Positions 61,542-64,000 of a DNA stretch of 64,000 nucleotides are shown here, piece after piece. The stretch's first letter is position 1. Every line of letters begins with the position of its first letter. This DNA comes from an uncultured Planctomycetales bacterium (GTDB lineage: Bacteria; Planctomycetota; Planctomycetia; Pirellulales; Thermoguttaceae), in assembly GCA_937889015.1 (NCBI GenBank), contig CALARR010000032.1:21068-85067 (forward strand), given 5' to 3'. The notes beneath the pieces were generated by a model that ran no database searches, was not told the DNA's origin, and saw nothing but the letters and a program-made list of their open reading frames with translations. The position numbers and the translations under genes are program-made.

Positions 61542-64000
61542 TCACTGCCGCGGCACAATCCGATACCGGCCACCAGAGGCCTCAACGTGCAGCGTGTTCT
61601 TGCCGGCTTCCACGACCACCTCTCGCTCGGCCACGCCGGGCGCCGTGATCCGCCATCGCCCCGCCGCCAGTCCCGCGCACCAGACCTGCACCGGGCCGGA
61701 GCCCTGCGGCACCGTCACCTCCAGCGCGGCCTTCACCAACTCGGCCCCTTTCGCCAGCACCACAATCCGGTCCGCAATCCGCACCGTCACGGCCGCCGCT
61801 GACTCCCCATGCTCCACCGGCAACGGTTCCGTGTCGTAAGCTTGCATCACGGCCAAGAACCGGTCGTGCGCCTGCGCCTTCTTGGGCGAGACTTGTATCC
61901 GGTGTCCGTTGGCCTCCGCCGCGGTCGGACTGGGCGGCGTGAATGCCTGGCCAAACACGCTGTTGGCCTCCGCCCCGCTCAGAATTTCCATCGTCCGGGC
62001 CGCGCTGCCGGGCCACAGCATGCGCACGTCGAGTTGCCCCTTCGCTCCGCCCGACGTGTTCCACAGCGTCACGCCCTCAGGCGTAGTCTTGGGCGATTGG
62101 AACGTGTTCAGTTGCCAGATCTTGCGATACTCCGCGCGCGACGTGCGCATGTCGTCCAACACGATCATCGCCGCCGGGTTGCCCGGCCGCATCAGGTTCA
62201 AGAAGCAAAATCGCCGCACATACCCGGCCACCTTCTGCGAATACGCGCTGGTCAGGTCGGCGCTGAAGTAGCTGAACAGCGGCACCTGCGCCGCCGGTCC
62301 CAAACTGCATGACAACACCTTGCCATAGGCAAAGAGCGGATCGGTCGTCGCCTGTTCCGGCGTGCGCGGGCAGGCGCCCACAAAGCGCGACCCGCCGTCG
62401 TTGGCCAGTCCGCGCGCAAACTTCTCCTCCGGGTCCAGCACCAGCATCATGCTCTGGGCCGCCGACCGCTTGCCGAAATTGACGTCATACGGCGTGCCGT
62501 AGAACTTGTACTGCGACAGGCTGCCGGCCTGCAGCCCGCGGTAGTAGATCTGCAACGCGCCGGCATCGCAGTGCTTGTGGTTGCCGAAGTGGTAGCCCCC
62601 GCCCCGGACCTCGGTCACCACATCGGCCGAATCCTCGCCCATGTTCCAGCCAGTGCGCGCCACCATCCCTCCCAGCACGGGCCCGAAGTCGATGCTCAGC
62701 GGCAGCGAGTCCAAGTTGGTCTGGGCCTTGAGGGCCGGATCGTTCAGCAGCAGGAACAACACCGAATCGCCCCCGCGCAACCCGCCCTGCCGAACGAATT
62801 CCCCCTTGACCACCGGATCGCCGCTGTAGGCATAGCACAACAGCGCGGTCCGCGCATAGCTCCAGTAGCCCTTGCCTGCCGGCACGCCGTCGCCGTCGCG
62901 CAGCATCTCGCCGTTGGGCAACCGCATGTACAGCCAATACTTGGGCACCGTCTTGATGTTCGCGTCAAAGACCTCCTGTCCGCACAACCGGCGCAACAGC
63001 CACGCCGCGTGCATTTCCCATCCAAAACGGTACGCGGCATAGCTGATCCCCTGGTTGTGCCGCGGCGACTGGTACTCGAATCGCCGCATCGGCACCAACT
63101 GCTCCAAGACGCAATACGCGCAGTACTGGTAGGGCACGGGGTCTTCGTCGTAAATCGCGATCGACATCGAAAGCAGGTCGCGATTGATCTGCGCCTCGTT
63201 GCCGTGGCCATTGACGATATACTGCTTGAACGGCGGCCACGCGCATTCCATGTCGTCGGCCAAACGCATCAGGTGCCGGCGCAGCGTCTGGCGTTCGTCG
63301 GGCGTAATCAGGCCGTAGCACCAGTCATACACGCACGCCCCCGCATAAATCGCGGCCCCCACCTCGCGCGTGATGTCCAGCAGGTTTCCGAACTCGACGC
63401 GCGACAAATAGGCCAGCATCAGATCCACCGCTTCGCGGCCGGCCCGCTTGTCGTCCCGTACCAGGTAGCAGAAGGCCTTGGCAATCGCCGCCTGCTCCAG
63501 CGGCGTGTTGAAGGCCACCTCGCGATCCTCGTCCGTCTTGAACACAAACGGCTTCTTCGCCAGATCGCTCACGCGCTGCCAGTGTGGCTTGTGTTCCGGA
63601 TGCTCCAGGCGCGAACGCACCTCGGCCAGCGTCGCCGGATTCACCCACAACCGCGGATGACTGGCCGGCGGAACGATCTTCGGTCGATAATCGGCCGCTT
63701 CCTTCGGCACCGCCGGCGCGCGGTACGGCGCCAGTTCCAGCCGATCGAGCCGAACGCCCGCCGGCAGCCACAACCGGATCTGCTGCGGCTTGCCGCTCAA
63801 CTCAAAGGCGCCCAGACGCTGATGGCACATCTGCGCACTGGCCCACGGCACATACACCACGCGCCGCGTAGGACGCGCTTCGCCCACCTGGATCCGTGCG
63901 TACAGCGAATCGAACTTGCTCTTCGCCTTGCGCATCTGCTCGGTTCCCAGCGCGTCGGTGGCGGCATACGTGGTCAGCGAATACCGCCCCGCCTGCGGCG
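61542..64000 (-). CDS. Heparinase II/III-family-like polysaccharide lyase, N-terminus beyond window
   Basis: About 818 residues are visible and the frame is open at the window edge. A beta-rich start (about 1-110) leads into an alpha-helical toroid (WVNPATLAEVRSRLEHPEHKPHW, YAGACVYDWCYGLITPDERQTL) and a beta part with GGGYHFGNHKHCDAGALQIYYRG, the conserved Asn-His-x-His-x-Asp-Ala-Gly region of heparinase II-type lyases, with the likely metal/catalytic His. It should cleave uronic-acid-containing polysaccharide by elimination. With the convergent DUF4838 gene and nearby sialidase it supports a sulfated/acidic-glycan lifestyle (inference). An internal ATG at 63935 is not the true start. Confidence 0.8.
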   Translation of the reverse strand, partial: PQAGRYSLTTYAATDALGTEQMRKAKSKFDSLYARIQVGEARPTRRVVYVPWASAQMCHQRLGAFELSGKPQQIRLWLPAGVRLDRLELAPYRAPAVPKEAADYRPKIVPPASHPRLWVNPATLAEVRSRLEHPEHKPHWQRVSDLAKKPFVFKTDEDREVAFNTPLEQAAIAKAFCYLVRDDKRAGREAVDLMLAYLSRVEFGNLLDITREVGAAIYAGACVYDWCYGLITPDERQTLRRHLMRLADDMECAWPPFKQYIVNGHGNEAQINRDLLSMSIAIYDEDPVPYQYCAYCVLEQLVPMRRFEYQSPRHNQGISYAAYRFGWEMHAAWLLRRLCGQEVFDANIKTVPKYWLYMRLPNGEMLRDGDGVPAGKGYWSYARTALLCYAYSGDPVVKGEFVRQGGLRGGDSVLFLLLNDPALKAQTNLDSLPLSIDFGPVLGGMVARTGWNMGEDSADVVTEVRGGGYHFGNHKHCDAGALQIYYRGLQAGSLSQYKFYGTPYDVNFGKRSAAQSMMLVLDPEEKFARGLANDGGSRFVGACPRTPEQATTDPLFAYGKVLSCSLGPAAQVPLFSYFSADLTSAYSQKVAGYVRRFCFLNLMRPGNPAAMIVLDDMRTSRAEYRKIWQLNTFQSPKTTPEGVTLWNTSGGAKGQLDVRMLWPGSAARTMEILSGAEANSVFGQAFTPPSPTAAEANGHRIQVSPKKAQAHDRFLAVMQAYDTEPLPVEHGESAAAVTVRIADRIVVLAKGAELVKAALEVTVPQGSGPVQVWCAGLAAGRWRITAPGVAEREVVVEAGKNTLHVEASGGRYRIVPRQ

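Overview
The window is GC-rich, low-density DNA with many secreted, signal-peptide-bearing proteins. Several gene types point to a planctomycete, probably of the Pirellula/Lacipirellula kind. These are a DUF1549/DUF1553 protein paired with a pre-peptidase-C protein, a DUF1559-type protein, a DUF2617 protein, coiled-coil membrane proteins, and many carbohydrate-directed secreted enzymes (GH42-like, sialate O-acetylesterase, sialidase, DUF4838, heparinase-like). This is inferred from gene content; no rRNA or tRNA gene was seen.

Layout. 1-3.7 kb: a sugar isomerase fragment and a uroporphyrinogen-decarboxylase-family gene on the minus strand, separated by a compact type II restriction-modification cassette (methylase divergent from a controller gene and an endonuclease) with lower GC than its surroundings. 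4-7.2 kb: M28 peptidase with two PDZ domains, a CPBP membrane protease and a DUF2617 protein. 7.4-13.8 kb: minus-strand cluster of a GH42-like protein, a large secreted protein and a thymidylate-synthase-like protein. 14-22.2 kb: TetR regulator divergent from an RND efflux operon (adaptor, pump, outer-membrane factor) that ends in a tiny Cys/Pro-rich secreted protein. 22.5-29 kb: sialate O-acetylesterase, a secreted lyase-like protein, a Zn/[2Fe-2S] CopZ-like protein, a rhomboid protease and a coiled-coil membrane protein. 29.2-32.6 kb: MarR regulator coupled to a TolC-like lipoprotein. 32.7-35.6 kb: a C39-like secreted protein and a Tat-exported metallophosphoesterase. 35.6-39.6 kb: a repeat-rich island with a truncated RHS gene, a DUF1559-like gene and an RHS remnant. 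39.6-46 kb: a surface-glycan operon (glycosyltransferase 2, epimerase, DegT aminotransferase, methyltransferase) and a GT-C membrane protein. 46.3-50.2 kb: PPC-domain protein and DUF1549/DUF1553 protein. 50.7-57.1 kb: ion-channel fragment, benzoate-CoA-ligase-like enzyme, HExxH protein, sialidase, SagB-type dehydrogenase. 57.3-64 kb: ceramidase-like protein, DUF4838 protein and a heparinase II/III-like gene running off the window.

The most unusual feature is a set of dispersed intergenic repeats. At least three families of roughly 60-135 bp recur. Most copies lie directly upstream of a gene in the same orientation as that gene, and some run into reading frames. Two tandem copies of one family form an in-frame insert in the DUF4838 protein. 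A fourth class consists of tracts of degenerate 7- and 8-nt units. The restriction-modification cassette also shows a clear regulatory layout: two opposing promoters sharing one palindrome, and an apparently leaderless controller gene.
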